DNA of 64,000 nt from Euclidia mi (GCA_944739405.2 OX123182.2:105503279-105567278); one strand, 5' to 3'; shown: positions 1 to 10,734, counted from the stretch's first letter. Numbers and translations: made by a program. The notes: generated by a model not told the origin, from the sequence alone.

Positions 1-868
1 TCAAGACCCTTTTTCTCAGGAATGCGTGGAGGTATCAAACTGAAATTTATACTAAATACTCGAATCTACGGTTCCATAGAGCTGTAAAAAAATTAAACTT
101 CTAATCCAGCGCAATCAAAAGATACAGCCGTATATGCTGCAAATTGCAGCATATTTTCAAACTCGCTTTGGAATCAAAACCTACAGGGTACTTCCCGTGA
201 GCTCAGAATCTTGAAATTTGGTACGAAGCAACGTCTTATATCACTTATAAAGGAAAAATTGCGAAAACCGTAAATTTTTTGTTACATCAAATAATAAAAA
301 TATTTTTAATAATTTAAAGGTACTACCCCTTTCTCTTGAACGCGAAGAGGTATTAAATTGAAATTCATAGCAAATACTCAGGTAAATAACACCGTTAGGC
401 TGTAACAAAATCAAACTTCTATGTCTACGCAATCAAAAGAACGAGCAATATAATCATATTTTCAAACTCGCGACTACTTGCAAGGGAATCAAAACCTACA
501 GGGTACTTCCCGTGAACTCAAAATCTTGAAATTTGGTACGAAGTAATGTCTTATATCACATATGAAGGAAAAATTGTGAAAACCGTTATTTTTTAGTTAC
601 AGCATAAAAAAAAGTTTTTATAAATTTAAAGTTACTACCCCTTTCTCTTGAACGCGTGGAGGTATTAAATTGAAATTCATATCAAATACTCAGGTATATA
701 ACACCGTTAGGCTGCAACAAAATCAAGCTTCTATGTCAACTAAATCAAGAGAAAGAGCAATATAAGCATATTTTCAAACTCGCGCCTAGTCGCAATTGAA
801 TCAAAACCTACAGGGTACTTTCCGTGAGCTCAGAATCTTGAAATTTGGTACGTAGCAACGCCTTATAG
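1..868. repeat. Three tandem units of about 313 bp
   Basis: A block containing GAATCAAAACCTACAGGGTA recurs at 171, 486 and 798, and a second block (CCTTTCTCTTGAACGCG-like) at about 5, 326 and 637, giving a period of 312-318 bp. The first unit runs off the left edge of the window and the third stops near 868, where LINE sequence begins. No coding potential is visible; the short open frames inside are chance. The units are diverged by many substitutions, so this is an old tandem array or satellite fragment. The family is not recognised. Confidence 0.75.
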
Positions 869-882
869 CACATATAAACCTT

Positions 883-1637
883 CCGTAAACATTGGTCCGA
901 TAGGTTTGGACTTCATGTCAACCCTTCAAAATGCCAGGCTATTATTATAGGAAGTAATCGTATGATGAGCAGAGTTAAGGCACTATCTCTTCCATCGATT
1001 TTATTTGATGGAACTGTAATAAAGGTAACTTCGAGTGTCAAAAACCTAGGATTGCATATCGACGAATCTCTTAGTTGGCAAGCTCAAGTCACGAACGTGA
1101 GTAAGCGACTTACTGGGACCCTGCGAACTCTCTATCGCTTAAGACATTTTCTTCCCGTCAGGACAAAGGTAACGCTGGTGCAAACTTTACTCTTCCCGGT
1201 CATCGATTATGGTGATGTTTGTTATTTCGACCTGAATGCAGACCTTCTCGATAAACTTGACCGTCTTCTCAATAACTGCATTTGATTTATTTTTAATCTT
1301 CGCAAGTATGACCATGTTGCCCATTCGTCAGCGCCGAAGGCTGCGCGCTCTCACGACTCTTTTTTCTCTTCTTCATTCCCCAAGTCCTCCCGTATACCTA
1401 ATGTCTAATATTCAATACTTAAGATCGATTCATTCAAAAGATCTTCGCTCTTCTAACAATCTCTTACTTTCATGCCCCGCTCACACTTCTGGCCTTGTCC
1501 ACTCTTCCTTCACTGTCCAATCAGTTCATTTTTGGAATTCCCTGCCTCTGGAGATCAGGATGGCTGCTAATCGTTGGACGTTCAAGGTTAAGGCACGCGA
1601 GCATATTCGCAAAGAGTTATTGGCGCAATCATCATAA
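883..1637 (+). pseudogene. 3' end of a Jockey/CR1-group LINE reverse transcriptase
   Basis: This is the C-terminal part of a non-LTR retrotransposon ORF2. The frame opens near 883, reads NPSKCQAIII and KNLGLHIDESLSW (the region after the catalytic palm of Jockey/CR1-type reverse transcriptases) and continues through the thumb-like segment to NNCI, where a TGA interrupts at about 1284. A frameshift near 1305 moves the rest, ending VHFWNSLPLEIR and EHIRKELLAQSS, into another frame that stops at 1637. An AT-rich tail of TATATA type follows (1655-1690), as expected at a LINE 3' end. Endonuclease and RT catalytic motifs are absent, so the copy is 5'-truncated and dead. Clade assignment is approximate. 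Confidence 0.75.
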
Positions 1638-1696
1638 TTTTTCACATCAACAAAACTGTATATATTATATATATTTATATATATAGGTGATTATTT

Positions 1697-3296
1697 ATCT
1701 ATATATTAAAAGAATTTGTGTTTTATAATACGAGTCGGCCAGCCCGTTCTACGCAACCGATTCGCATGATTTTTTTTTTTATGAAAGTTCTCGCTGCATG
1801 GATTTGTCATCAAGCATTAGAAATTACCTAACTTGCACATTCATGAAGTTATATGCAAAAACAGTTTTCTCCCATACATTTTTTACGTTTTCGTAGCCGT
1901 AGTCAATGAATTTCTGCTTCTATATATCTGGTTCTCATTAAGGTAGGCATTTCGTTATAGGCCTAAAACACGCGCTGAAAAGAGCTCTTTCATTTGATGG
2001 TATGCTCATTTAAATTGGGTAAGTTTGAAGGAAGATAGGTGTGGACATTGAACTTATTTTTCAATATATATAAATTTCTTAAGATTCCATTGCTTTCTCT
2101 CTACATGGACGGTTCTTAATTCAAAAATATTTTTATGGCATCTAATAAGTTCCTTGTGGTAACTGCCAGGAAGAAACGTTATGCCTCCTTAAGCTGACCT
2201 TGCCTTACTTTCCATACGGTTGTGAGTGTGGTAGTGTGTAAAATTATACCCGATGTTGGTCAAATTATCACTATAGTGAATTATCGCTGATGGCAGGTAA
2301 TATTCCCCGAATGTTACCAGTTAACCCTTAATGTTGGGTGAACTGATCTCTGATGTTGAGTAATTTTCCTTACGTTTTATGTTAGGAAAATTTTTGTGTT
2401 TTTAAATTACGGACTTTCTTCGGGCATCCAATTTTTTTTATGTGGAACATATTACAGCGGTTCATAGTACTATTGTCATATAATTATATTATTACAAGTG
2501 GTAGTTATGGTAGAAATTTTAGCTTTGGTAAGAATAGTAGTTTTAAGAGAAAAGGTAGTACTTTTGACAGCACCGGTGGTTTTGGTAGAAATGGTAGTTT
2601 TGAAAAAATTGTAGATATGATAGTGTTAGGACGAATAGTAGTTTTGGTACAAATAGTAGTTTTGATAGGAATAGTATTTTCGTTAGGAATAGTCGTTTTG
2701 GTAGAAATTGTATTTTTGGCATATATGTATTGTAGTTTTGGTAGCAAGGTTACTTACGATTGCTACCAAATTAGCCATTCCTACCAGAACTACAATTTCG
2801 ACCAAAATTATAAACGTCATTATTACATTTCTAAATTATGATGGATTAATCACACCCATACACAAAACGAAATAAATAGTGCTTCTTACAGAAATATTTA
2901 CTTAGCTGGATAACAAATAAAACCTATTTTCTTACTTATAAAAAAGTTGTTTATCTATATTTTTAATTTTGATGATTTTGATAGTAAAATATTGACAGAT
3001 AAAGAAAAAAGTGAAGTTAGCGTAAGTTAGTAACTTAAGTTTCTGATTTAATAACGTATTTTTTGTGAGTAGTTGTGTTTTCAATTATAATTATGGTTCT
3101 TGGAAGAAAATTGAAAAATGCTCAGAGGAAGTTTGAACAAAGAATCTTGGTCAATGACGTGCCTGTTGGAGATTTGGTACCGGATGGTCCTCCTACTGCT
3201 AAAAAATACGGGTGGAAACGGTTTCAGATTAGATTAATGCTACCATCAACAATTTTCAAGTGATTTCCATTCTTTGTGACGGAAATTGCTTATGCC
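1697..3296 (+). repeat. Left arm of a large inverted repeat
   Basis: The reverse complement of this stretch recurs at 3837-4967 and continues at 11581-12052, once the BEL element at 4968-11580 is removed. Both arms are about 1.6 kb and look about 98-99% identical by eye. The arm holds a GT-rich degenerate array (2500-2790), an OTU-like coding fragment (3075-3451), and the sequence CCAGG at 2166-2170, which matches the uninterrupted target site of the BEL element. The outer boundary near 1697 carries no obvious terminal motif. It may be a real palindrome, a fold-back element, or two haplotypes joined head to head in assembly, since the centre is an N gap. Confidence 0.85.
2500..2790 (+). repeat. 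GT-rich degenerate minisatellite
   Basis: Variants of GTAGTTTTGGTAGAAATAG repeat about every 18-21 bases. Near 2740 the array flips to the complementary form (GCTACCAAA…CCTACCAGAACTACAA), so it carries a small nested inverted repeat. The mirror copy lies at about 4345-4635 in the other arm. Open frames of 133 and 80 codons arise only from the low-complexity composition and are not called as genes. Confidence 0.6.
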
Positions 3297-3451
3297 GCGC
3301 AATTTCTTATTGTTTAAATGGAAGTGAGAATAAACATTATGAAATTGGTTTGGCCACTACAATGTACTCACCATACCTATATGTACCTAAGAGCTTTTTT
3401 ATAATATTAAAATATGCTGTGGAGCAGCACGGGTCCTCTAGTATAACTTAA
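3075..3451 (+). pseudogene. OTU-like cysteine protease N-terminal fragment, broken
   Basis: The second frame contains CDGNCLCRAISYCLNGSENK, which fits the OTU-family protease signature (D-G-N-C-L-F-R-A-[IL]-S, with the catalytic Cys and preceding Asp) followed by the usual short spacer and HYEI. In the family this domain removes ubiquitin-like modifiers; here the catalytic His region is missing. A basic leader (beginning MVLGRKLKNAQRKFEQRI) precedes it in another frame, so at least one frameshift separates them, and the OTU frame has a TAG at about 3230 that reads TTG in the mirror copy. The sequence runs towards the assembly gap without a full domain. OTU domains occur in several eukaryotic transposons and in host genes; which source applies is unknown. 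Confidence 0.55.
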
Positions 3452-3636
3452 ATACTATACCAGCCTTGCAGCAGCCTTGCAAAAGTCTGCTGATGAATGA
3501 TGGTAAGATTTTTTATCAAAGTTATTGATTTACAAAGCTTTTAGTGACTATTAGAAATCTGTTACAAAAATACTTATAAAGTACAGAATATTTATTTAAA
3601 CTTTATGTACGATACTCAATGTAAGTACAATGGCGG

Positions 3637-3836
3637 NNNNNNNNNNNNNNNNNNNNNNNNNNNNNNNNNNNNNNNNNNNNNNNNNNNNNNNNNNNNNNNN
3701 NNNNNNNNNNNNNNNNNNNNNNNNNNNNNNNNNNNNNNNNNNNNNNNNNNNNNNNNNNNNNNNNNNNNNNNNNNNNNNNNNNNNNNNNNNNNNNNNNNNN
3801 NNNNNNNNNNNNNNNNNNNNNNNNNNNNNNNNNNNN
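3637..3836. other. Assembly gap (200 N)
   Basis: Exactly 200 ambiguous bases sit at the axis of the inverted repeat. A fixed-length gap suggests a scaffold join of unknown true size. Open frames drawn across it are meaningless. Confidence 0.99.
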
Positions 3837-3921
3837 GGCATAAGCAATTTCCGTCACAAAGAATGGAAATCACTTGAAAATTGTTGATGGTAGCATTAAT
3901 CAAATCTGAAACCGTTTCCAC
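3837..3921 (-). pseudogene. Mirror copy of the OTU-like fragment
   Basis: The minus strand reads METVSDLINATINNFQVISI and then CDGNCLC before entering the gap, matching the left-arm OTU fragment. Here the codon that is TAG in the left copy is TTG, so this copy keeps a longer open frame. Only the residues leading up to and including the catalytic Cys are visible, so nothing can be said about function. Confidence 0.5.
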
Positions 3922-4962
3922 CCGTATTTTTTAGCAGTAGGAGGACCATCCGGTACCAAATCTCCAACAGGCACGTCATTTGACCAAGATTCTTTGTTCA
4001 AACTTCCTCTGAGCATTTTTCAATTTTCTTCCAAGAACCATAATTATAATTGAAAACACAACTATTCACAAAAAATACGTTATTAAATCAGAAACTTAAG
4101 TTACTAACTTACGCTAACTTCACTTTTTTCTTTATCTGTCAATATTTTACTATCAAAATCATCAAAATTAAAAATATAGATAAACAACTTTTTATAAGTA
4201 AGAAAATAGGTTTTATTTGTTATCCAGCTAAGTAAATATTTCTGTAAGAAGCACTATTTATTTCGTTTTGTGTATGGGTGTGATTAATCCATCATAATTT
4301 AGAAATGTAATAATGACGTTTATAATTTTGGTCGAAATTGTAGTTCTGGTAGGAATGGCTGATTTGGTAGCAATCGTAAGTAACCTTGCTACCAAAACTA
4401 CAATACATATATGCCAAAAATACAATTTCTACCAAAACGACTATTCCTAACGAAAATACTATTCCTATCAAAACTACTATTTGTACCAAAACTACTATTC
4501 GTACTAACACTATCATATCTACAATTTTTTCAAAACTACCATTTCTACCAAAACCACCGGTGCTGTCAAAAGTACTACCTTTTCTCTTAAAACTACTATT
4601 CTTACCAAAGCTAAAATTTCTACCATAACTACCACTTGTAATAATATAATTATATGACAATAGTACTATGAACCGCTGTAATATGTTCCACATAAAAAAA
4701 ATTGGATGCCCGAAGAAAGTCCGTAATTTAAAAACACAAAAATTTTCCTAACATAAAACGTAAGGAAAATTACTCAACATCAGAGATCAGTTCACCCAAA
4801 ATTAAGGGTTAACTGGTAACATTCGGGGAATATTACCTGCCATCAGCGATAATTCACTATAGTGATAATTTGACCAACATCGGGTATAATTTTACACACC
4901 ACCACACTCACAACCGTATGGAAAGTAAGGCAAGGTCAGCTTAAGGAGGCATAACGTTTCTT

Positions 4963-4967
4963 CCTGG
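4963..4967. repeat. BEL target-site duplication, left copy (CCTGG)
   Basis: CCTGG abuts the TG of the left LTR and recurs at 11581-11585 directly after the CA of the right LTR. Five bases is the usual BEL/Pao duplication length. Confidence 0.9.
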
Positions 4968-5164
4968 TGAAAAGAAGTTTAATTGTTTTTGGGGCTGGTT
5001 TAAATTAAACGAGGTCCGTGAGGTAAAAATGCGTGTATTTGCTTGTACCACAGTTAGGGAAGAAGTGCGGGCGGGGCCGCATAGCGTTACCAACACATAA
5101 AATATAAATCTTACACACTAATATACATGTGTACCAACACAGAAAAAATGTTGGGTTGCCAACA
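4968..5164 (-). repeat. BEL 3' LTR
   Basis: This 197-bp repeat is the same as 11384-11580. On the element's strand it begins TGTTGGCAACC and ends CTTCTTTTCA. BEL/Pao LTRs commonly start with TGTTG. Confidence 0.93.
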
Positions 5165-5531
5165 TACTGCCTATCTGAGAAAAACAAAAACAATAGCTTA
5201 CACAGAAACTATTTTTACAGATTCAAGTTAAACTTGACACACAATGCAAATCTTTATTGTTATAAACAGTAAATAAAATTGTTGTTTTAATAAAATCACT
5301 GTTTAGCAAATAGGTAAGTCTGAAAATAAGGTACATTAATGTATATAATATAAGCTATGTATGTAGGCACCAAACACAACGAAGAATTGTAAATTTCACA
5401 GAAAATTCGTTAAAGAAAACTGAATACATAGTTACTACTATGCAATATGCCTTCCTATAAAGGATTATTGCTTAAATTAAAAACAGAAGTTAACAACAAA
5501 TTTTTGAAATGTTGATTGATTAATGCTTAGC
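5165..5531 (-). other. BEL 3' untranslated region
   Basis: This AT-rich stretch lies between the pol stop and the 3' LTR. Only a weak purine tract (AGATAGGCAGTA on the minus strand) sits next to the LTR, so the polypurine tract is not obvious. No open frame of interest. Confidence 0.7.
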
Positions 5532-8500
5532 TTATTCGACTGGTAATAGGCAAACTTTTACAATTGAACGTTTATGTTTTTTACCATTTGCTGTCTGTAC
5601 TTCAACAACTCTTACTTTATTATCAGCACCTGGGAATACATTGACAATTCTAGCTAAAGGCCAATACAGAGGACTTGTATTATCTTCTTTCAAAATAACT
5701 AAAGAACCTATTTTTGCATTAGGATGCCCATCTCTCCACTTATTGCGTGTTTGTAAAATATTTAAATAATTCTTATGCCAAACTTTCCAAAATGAACATT
5801 TTATTTGAGTACAAACTTTCCAAAATTGCAATTTATTCCTCTGATCCTGCACATCCTGTTCAGGGTAAGTATTTAAAGCAGATCCTATAAGAAAATGACC
5901 AGGAGTAAGACATGCAAAGTCAGTAACATCATTGGATAATGGCGTTAACGGCCTACTATTTAAAATAGCTTCAATTTGACATATTACAGTATTCATTTCT
6001 TCATAAGTCAGTAAATTTTTCTGTACTACTCGCTTCAAGTGGAATTTCATGCTTTTTACCCCAGCTTCTGCCAAACCAGCAAATATAGGACTATAACAGG
6101 GCAAAAAGTGAAAATTTATACCTTGATGGGATGCAAAATTATGAATTTCCCCTTGATGTATTTTACAATTTTGTAACTTATACAGTTCAGTTAACTGGGT
6201 ATTAGCACTCTTAAATGTTGAAGCATTGTCACTGTATATATCAGTTGGAAGACCCCTACGTGAAATAAACCTTTTGAGGCAAGCTAGAAATGTTACAGTT
6301 CGTAAATCAGAAGCTAACTCAAGATGTATAGCTTTAGTAGCAAAACATACGAATACACATACATAAGCTTTAGTTTCTAGAGCTTTTCTAATTCGACTTT
6401 GTTTTATCATTATTGGTCCGGCAAAATCTAAACCTATTTTTTGAAATGGCCGGCTTACATTCACTCTATCTTTGGGTAAAGACCCCATGAGCTGCTTAGC
6501 TGTATTTGCTTTTAGTTTTACACATACAATGCACTTATATATGACCTTCTTTACTTCGTTTAAACCATGTACTATCCAAAACCTTTGGTTAATAGTTGAG
6601 AGTACGAGTCTCTGACCTGCATGCAGGTTTTTTATATGTTCACTTTGTATTATTAAGTGTGTGATTCGAGATTGTCTAGGCAAAATAACTTGATGCTTAT
6701 GAGCAAACGGTATGGAGGCATTTTCTAAGCGCCCACCTACTCTTATTAGACCATTGGCATCAATGAAAGGACACAATTGTCTTAAAGTACCTTTTGTACT
6801 ATTATTACATTTTAAATCCTTAATAGTATCTTGCATATATTTTTGCTGTTCATATTTAACAATTAGTAACAATGAGTTTTCTAATTCTTTACTAGTTAGA
6901 TAATTTAATGTATTTTTATTACAGTTTGACTTAAGGTTATCAACAAAACGCAGTATATAGGCTAAAACACGTTTCATTTTATTAATATCAGAAAATTTGT
7001 CTAAAAAATCTAGACACATATATGCTTCGTTTACCGTACACACCATAGCGCGTGAGAATGCAGAGGAGGCCTTAACTTCAGGTAAGTCAGGAGGAGAAAT
7101 CTCTGTTTGAGTCCCTATTTTATACTCACTATTATGAAGAAGCCTTGGGCCAGACCACCACATAGCGTGGCTGTGCAATTCATGCGGTAGGATGCCTCTG
7201 CTTAAGCAATCTGCAGGATTATTCTCAGTACCTATATACGACCAAGTATAGGACTGGGTAAGCTGAAATATTACTTTTACTCTGTTAGCCACATACACAT
7301 TCAATGTGTTTACATTAGTATTAATCCATGCTAAAACAACTTGAGAATCAGAGTGTAAAACCACTTTATCTATTTTTAATTTAAGTTGCAATATTCTGTT
7401 CACTCGAGCTGTTAACTTAGCAAGAAGTACTGCCGCGTTAAGTTCAAGCCTTGGTACGGTTAAGCTTTGACTAAGGGGATTTACTCGTGACTTGGAACAC
7501 AATAAAGAAGTTTTTACATCACCATTAAAATCAGTAACACGCAAATAAACACAACAACCATAAGCAGTAGAACTGGAGGCATCACAAAAACCCATTAGTT
7601 CAATTAAGCGTGCATTTTTTAAATTAACATAACGCGATATTTGTATAGGCGGCATGATACTTAAGCTGCAATAGAACTCTTTCCAAGCATTTAGCAAGTG
7701 CTCAGGAGGCTGCTCATCCCATGATATGTGCGCTTGCCATAGCTGTTGCATGATCACTTTAGCCTTTAACACCACTGGGCCAGCAAGACCAAGCGGGTCA
7801 TACATTTTACCAATAAAACTTAATATTTCACGCTTAGTAGCAGGCATATTATCATTATTATTAGCATTTCTTGTAGCAATAGCAAAATTATTAGTAGTAG
7901 CAGGCATATTAACGACATTATTAGGGGACGAAAGCATGAAGGAGTCAGTGCTTATATTATAATGAATACCTAGAGTTTTTAAGAAAGTTTTATCACTTTG
8001 TAATTCAATATCATCAAAGTGTTGCTGTGACTTAGGAATTTCATTTAATAATTCTGGACAATTTGAGAACCATTTGTGTAACTGAAATCCACCTTTGTTT
8101 AGGAGATCACAGAGCTGGCGCTTTGATTGCAATAAAAGTTCTGGGGTGCTTTGTGAAACAAGAGCATCGTCCACATAAAGAGAATTGTCAATAATGAAAG
8201 CAGCTAAAGGAAACTCATCTTTATACCTCATGGCTAGCTCCTTAAGGCAGCGTGTAGCCAAAAAGGATGAACTTTTAAGTCCATATGACACTGTGTTTAA
8301 CTGTATACATTGAATAATATCAGTAGCATTGTCCCTCCATAGAATATTTTGAAGACTTCTGTGTGTAGGATTTAATGAAATTTGCCTGAACATGTTTTTT
8401 ATATCTGTTATAAAAATATACTCATCAAGTCTAAAAAGTAGCAAAATGTCTAATAACTCGTTTTGAACCACAGGCCCATTAAGTAACATATCATTTAATG

Positions 8501-8879
8501 ACACTTTTTTATTAGTTTTCATGGACCCATCGAAAACAACTCTACACTTAGTAGTCCTTTTATCAAACCTTAGTACAGGATGATGTGGTAAAAAATAGAC
8601 AGGATCTGAATGGAGGTCATATTGACTGATGTCTATAATAGTACCATGATCTTGCTCAATGTAATCATGAATAAAATCTTTATACAGTTGGAAAACTAGG
8701 TCATCTTTTTGAAGTCTCTGTTCTAAGTTTAAAAATCGTTTTAGTGCTAAATTAAAAGAGTTACCAAGATTTTCATTAATAGATTCTAGTGGCAATTTAA
8801 GAGGCAAACTAACTTGAAATTTATTATTTTTAGTGTCTAAAGTTACTGTATCATTGAATATTTTTTTCACAAGCATCAT
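5532..8879 (-). CDS. BEL/Pao Pol: reverse transcriptase, RNase H, integrase
   Basis: The 1115-residue frame encodes the replication enzymes of the element. Order: RT with YVDDA at about residue 236; Pao-type RNase H (FCDASSSTAYG, HSDSQVVLAWI, NPADCLSRG); integrase zinc-binding H2C2 region around residues 735-790 (…LHAGQR…CIVCVKLKA); integrase core with GLDFAGP, YSDNAS near residue 880 and a downstream conserved Glu (DDE triad); and a C-terminal DUF5641-like segment (WPLARIVNVFPG, ending VCLLPVE). The listed start is simply the first Met; the true frame continues from gag. The first residues overlap the end of gag by 29 bases in the +1 frame, joined across an A7 run. BEL polyproteins are normally one frame, so this is either a mutation, a sequencing error, or slippage. 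Otherwise intact. Confidence 0.93.
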   Translation of the reverse strand: MMLVKKIFNDTVTLDTKNNKFQVSLPLKLPLESINENLGNSFNLALKRFLNLEQRLQKDDLVFQLYKDFIHDYIEQDHGTIIDISQYDLHSDPVYFLPHHPVLRFDKRTTKCRVVFDGSMKTNKKVSLNDMLLNGPVVQNELLDILLLFRLDEYIFITDIKNMFRQISLNPTHRSLQNILWRDNATDIIQCIQLNTVSYGLKSSSFLATRCLKELAMRYKDEFPLAAFIIDNSLYVDDALVSQSTPELLLQSKRQLCDLLNKGGFQLHKWFSNCPELLNEIPKSQQHFDDIELQSDKTFLKTLGIHYNISTDSFMLSSPNNVVNMPATTNNFAIATRNANNNDNMPATKREILSFIGKMYDPLGLAGPVVLKAKVIMQQLWQAHISWDEQPPEHLLNAWKEFYCSLSIMPPIQISRYVNLKNARLIELMGFCDASSSTAYGCCVYLRVTDFNGDVKTSLLCSKSRVNPLSQSLTVPRLELNAAVLLAKLTARVNRILQLKLKIDKVVLHSDSQVVLAWINTNVNTLNVYVANRVKVIFQLTQSYTWSYIGTENNPADCLSRGILPHELHSHAMWWSGPRLLHNSEYKIGTQTEISPPDLPEVKASSAFSRAMVCTVNEAYMCLDFLDKFSDINKMKRVLAYILRFVDNLKSNCNKNTLNYLTSKELENSLLLIVKYEQQKYMQDTIKDLKCNNSTKGTLRQLCPFIDANGLIRVGGRLENASIPFAHKHQVILPRQSRITHLIIQSEHIKNLHAGQRLVLSTINQRFWIVHGLNEVKKVIYKCIVCVKLKANTAKQLMGSLPKDRVNVSRPFQKIGLDFAGPIMIKQSRIRKALETKAYVCVFVCFATKAIHLELASDLRTVTFLACLKRFISRRGLPTDIYSDNASTFKSANTQLTELYKLQNCKIHQGEIHNFASHQGINFHFLPCYSPIFAGLAEAGVKSMKFHLKRVVQKNLLTYEEMNTVICQIEAILNSRPLTPLSNDVTDFACLTPGHFLIGSALNTYPEQDVQDQRNKLQFWKVCTQIKCSFWKVWHKNYLNILQTRNKWRDGHPNAKIGSLVILKEDNTSPLYWPLARIVNVFPGADNKVRVVEVQTANGKKHKRSIVKVCLLPVE

Positions 8880-10734
8880 GTTCTGGCAAAGATTCAGAAA
8901 AATATTCAGGTATGCTTTCAGTATTAAAAAAATCAGTTAAACAGTCATTTAAAGTATTGTCACAAGTTTTGCAAAATAAAGAGGTTACTTGTTGTGGCCC
9001 TTGAGAGGCTGGCAAAGACCCAGCGATTACATAACCAAATTGAGTGCGAAGTACTGGAACAAATGGTGCACTAGGGCTGGCTTCCTCCTGTGCCTGCTCA
9101 TGGAGACTGGCTTGATGCTCAGAAGGCAGCAACAGCTGGAAAAATAAATCAGCTCCTATAAGTATATGTATTATACTTGGCATATTAAAATCTTTGTCGG
9201 CCAGCTCAATGTTTGGGGGGAGCTTAAGTTTGCTCATGCTGATTTTTCTTTGAGGTAATTTTGATGTGATAGTATCTAAAACAAAACATGTAGCAGAGAT
9301 TGCAAAGTCATTAGTGAGAGACTGCAATTTTAAATTTACTCGCTCTGTTACATTATAAATTTTGTTGCCAATTCCAACTACAGGAGTAGCAATAGCCTGT
9401 GGCTGTACACCTAATAAATTTACAAGCTCCTTGGAAACAAATGAAATTTGAGATCCACTATCTAAAAGAGCTTTTACATTATACTCAACTCCATTACTCG
9501 CTATAATTTTTACTCTAGCGGTTGGTAAAAGAACCTGTTTGTCGCTCACTTCTAAAAATAAAGTGACGGGAGATTGAATATTTTCTTGGTGAAGCAATTT
9601 GTTATGCTTCTCTTTGCAGATGTCACATTTGAAAAAGAATCTGCATTTATTATTATGCTTGTTAAGGCAGATTTTGCATAAATTGTTGTCTGCAACAAAC
9701 TTTAGTCGGTCCACAACTGAAAGAAGCTGAAATTTAGGACAACTAAATAATTTGTGAGGTGACTTACATAATAAGCAGGCTGAGGTTGACTTCATGGAAG
9801 TAGCCGCCACACCTTTCATTGTAGCCACATGAGAGGCCTTTGGAACAGCATTGTATTGTACCTGTTGTTTCTCTGCATTTTCAAGCGCTAAGGCACGTCG
9901 CTCTAGAAATTCAATTAGAGAGTGGGTTGTGCATTCATCATGCAACATTTGAAATTCCCTATTGCAATAATTATCTAACTTTCGAGTTAATATGCAAAGT
10001 ATTAATGGATCCCATAAGGATACATCATGTTTTAAATTTTTTAAAGCACCTAACTGTTGTTTAATTATCGAGACAAACTGTCTAATGTTTTGAGCCGTTG
10101 ACTTTATGACTGCTGGCATGTCTAATAAGATATAAATGTGTTCAGAAGTTATTTTATATACATTATCATATCGATCATTGAGTATTTTACAAGCCTCATC
10201 ATAACTTTCAGGCAGGAGTGGTAGGTTTTTTATTAACTCAAGAGGTTCGTTTTGTAAACAACTACGTAGATAAAATAGCTTCTGAATTTTTTGCAAACTA
10301 TTATTTTTATCAATTAAAGCGTTGAATAAGCTTATAAAGGGTTTATATTCAGAATATTTACCCGTAAACGATGGAATGTTTATTTTAGGTAAGCGTGTTG
10401 ATGCAAACTGGTCTTTATTTGAAGACGCTGGATGCGGCGCAGAAGATGCCTCAACAGACAAACGCTTGATGATAGATAAAGTTTCAACATATTTGGCTTC
10501 GACAGCCTCCGAATCATCACTTGACGGCTCTAAAGCACATATTTCGAGATTAAGCGCCTCGTACTTTTCGAAGGACGATCGTAACCTTTCTTCTTTGACA
10601 CTTAACATGTGCGGATTAATGTCGATATCCGCATTAGAAAAGAAATTAAAACACTTTGTTAGTGCCCCTTTCAGAACGGCACGCTTTCTAATTAAAGCAG
10701 ATAGCTCTGCCTCTATATTCGTACTCTCGATCAT
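8851..10734 (-). CDS. BEL/Pao Gag-protease
   Basis: The 627-residue frame carries the structural and protease part. It starts MIESTNIEAELSALIRKRA, a helical N-terminus. The capsid-like region (DUF1759 family) spans about residues 110-260 (PKINIPSFTGKYSEYKPF). Cysteine-rich nucleic-acid-binding motifs follow at about 319-385 (CLLCKSPHKLFSC, CKICLNKHNNKC, CDICKEKHNKLLH). The aspartic protease has its catalytic DSGS at about residue 426 (ALLDSGSQISFVS), the Pao-type motif, and a later IHILIGADLF. The frame ends in the A7 run near 8865 and stops at 8851, where BEL families normally read straight on into RT. The Met at 10734 follows a 650-bp leader. Confidence 0.92.
   Translation of the reverse strand: MIESTNIEAELSALIRKRAVLKGALTKCFNFFSNADIDINPHMLSVKEERLRSSFEKYEALNLEICALEPSSDDSEAVEAKYVETLSIIKRLSVEASSAPHPASSNKDQFASTRLPKINIPSFTGKYSEYKPFISLFNALIDKNNSLQKIQKLFYLRSCLQNEPLELIKNLPLLPESYDEACKILNDRYDNVYKITSEHIYILLDMPAVIKSTAQNIRQFVSIIKQQLGALKNLKHDVSLWDPLILCILTRKLDNYCNREFQMLHDECTTHSLIEFLERRALALENAEKQQVQYNAVPKASHVATMKGVAATSMKSTSACLLCKSPHKLFSCPKFQLLSVVDRLKFVADNNLCKICLNKHNNKCRFFFKCDICKEKHNKLLHQENIQSPVTLFLEVSDKQVLLPTARVKIIASNGVEYNVKALLDSGSQISFVSKELVNLLGVQPQAIATPVVGIGNKIYNVTERVNLKLQSLTNDFAISATCFVLDTITSKLPQRKISMSKLKLPPNIELADKDFNMPSIIHILIGADLFFQLLLPSEHQASLHEQAQEEASPSAPFVPVLRTQFGYVIAGSLPASQGPQQVTSLFCKTCDNTLNDCLTDFFNTESIPEYFSESLPEHDACEKNIQ

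Larger units (their letters stand above)
3837..4967 (-). repeat. Right arm of the inverted repeat, inner segment
   Basis: This is the reverse complement of about 2166-3296, with scattered single-base differences (for example at the TTG/TAG codon of the OTU frame). It ends at CCTGG (4963-4967), the left copy of the BEL target duplication. The arm resumes at 11581. Confidence 0.88.

Noticed and set aside
2440..2841. 133- and 80-codon frames in the inverted-repeat arms
   Set aside because: Low-complexity GT-rich array; residues reflect base composition only.
3596..3921. Several open frames across the gap
   Set aside because: They consist mainly of undetermined bases.
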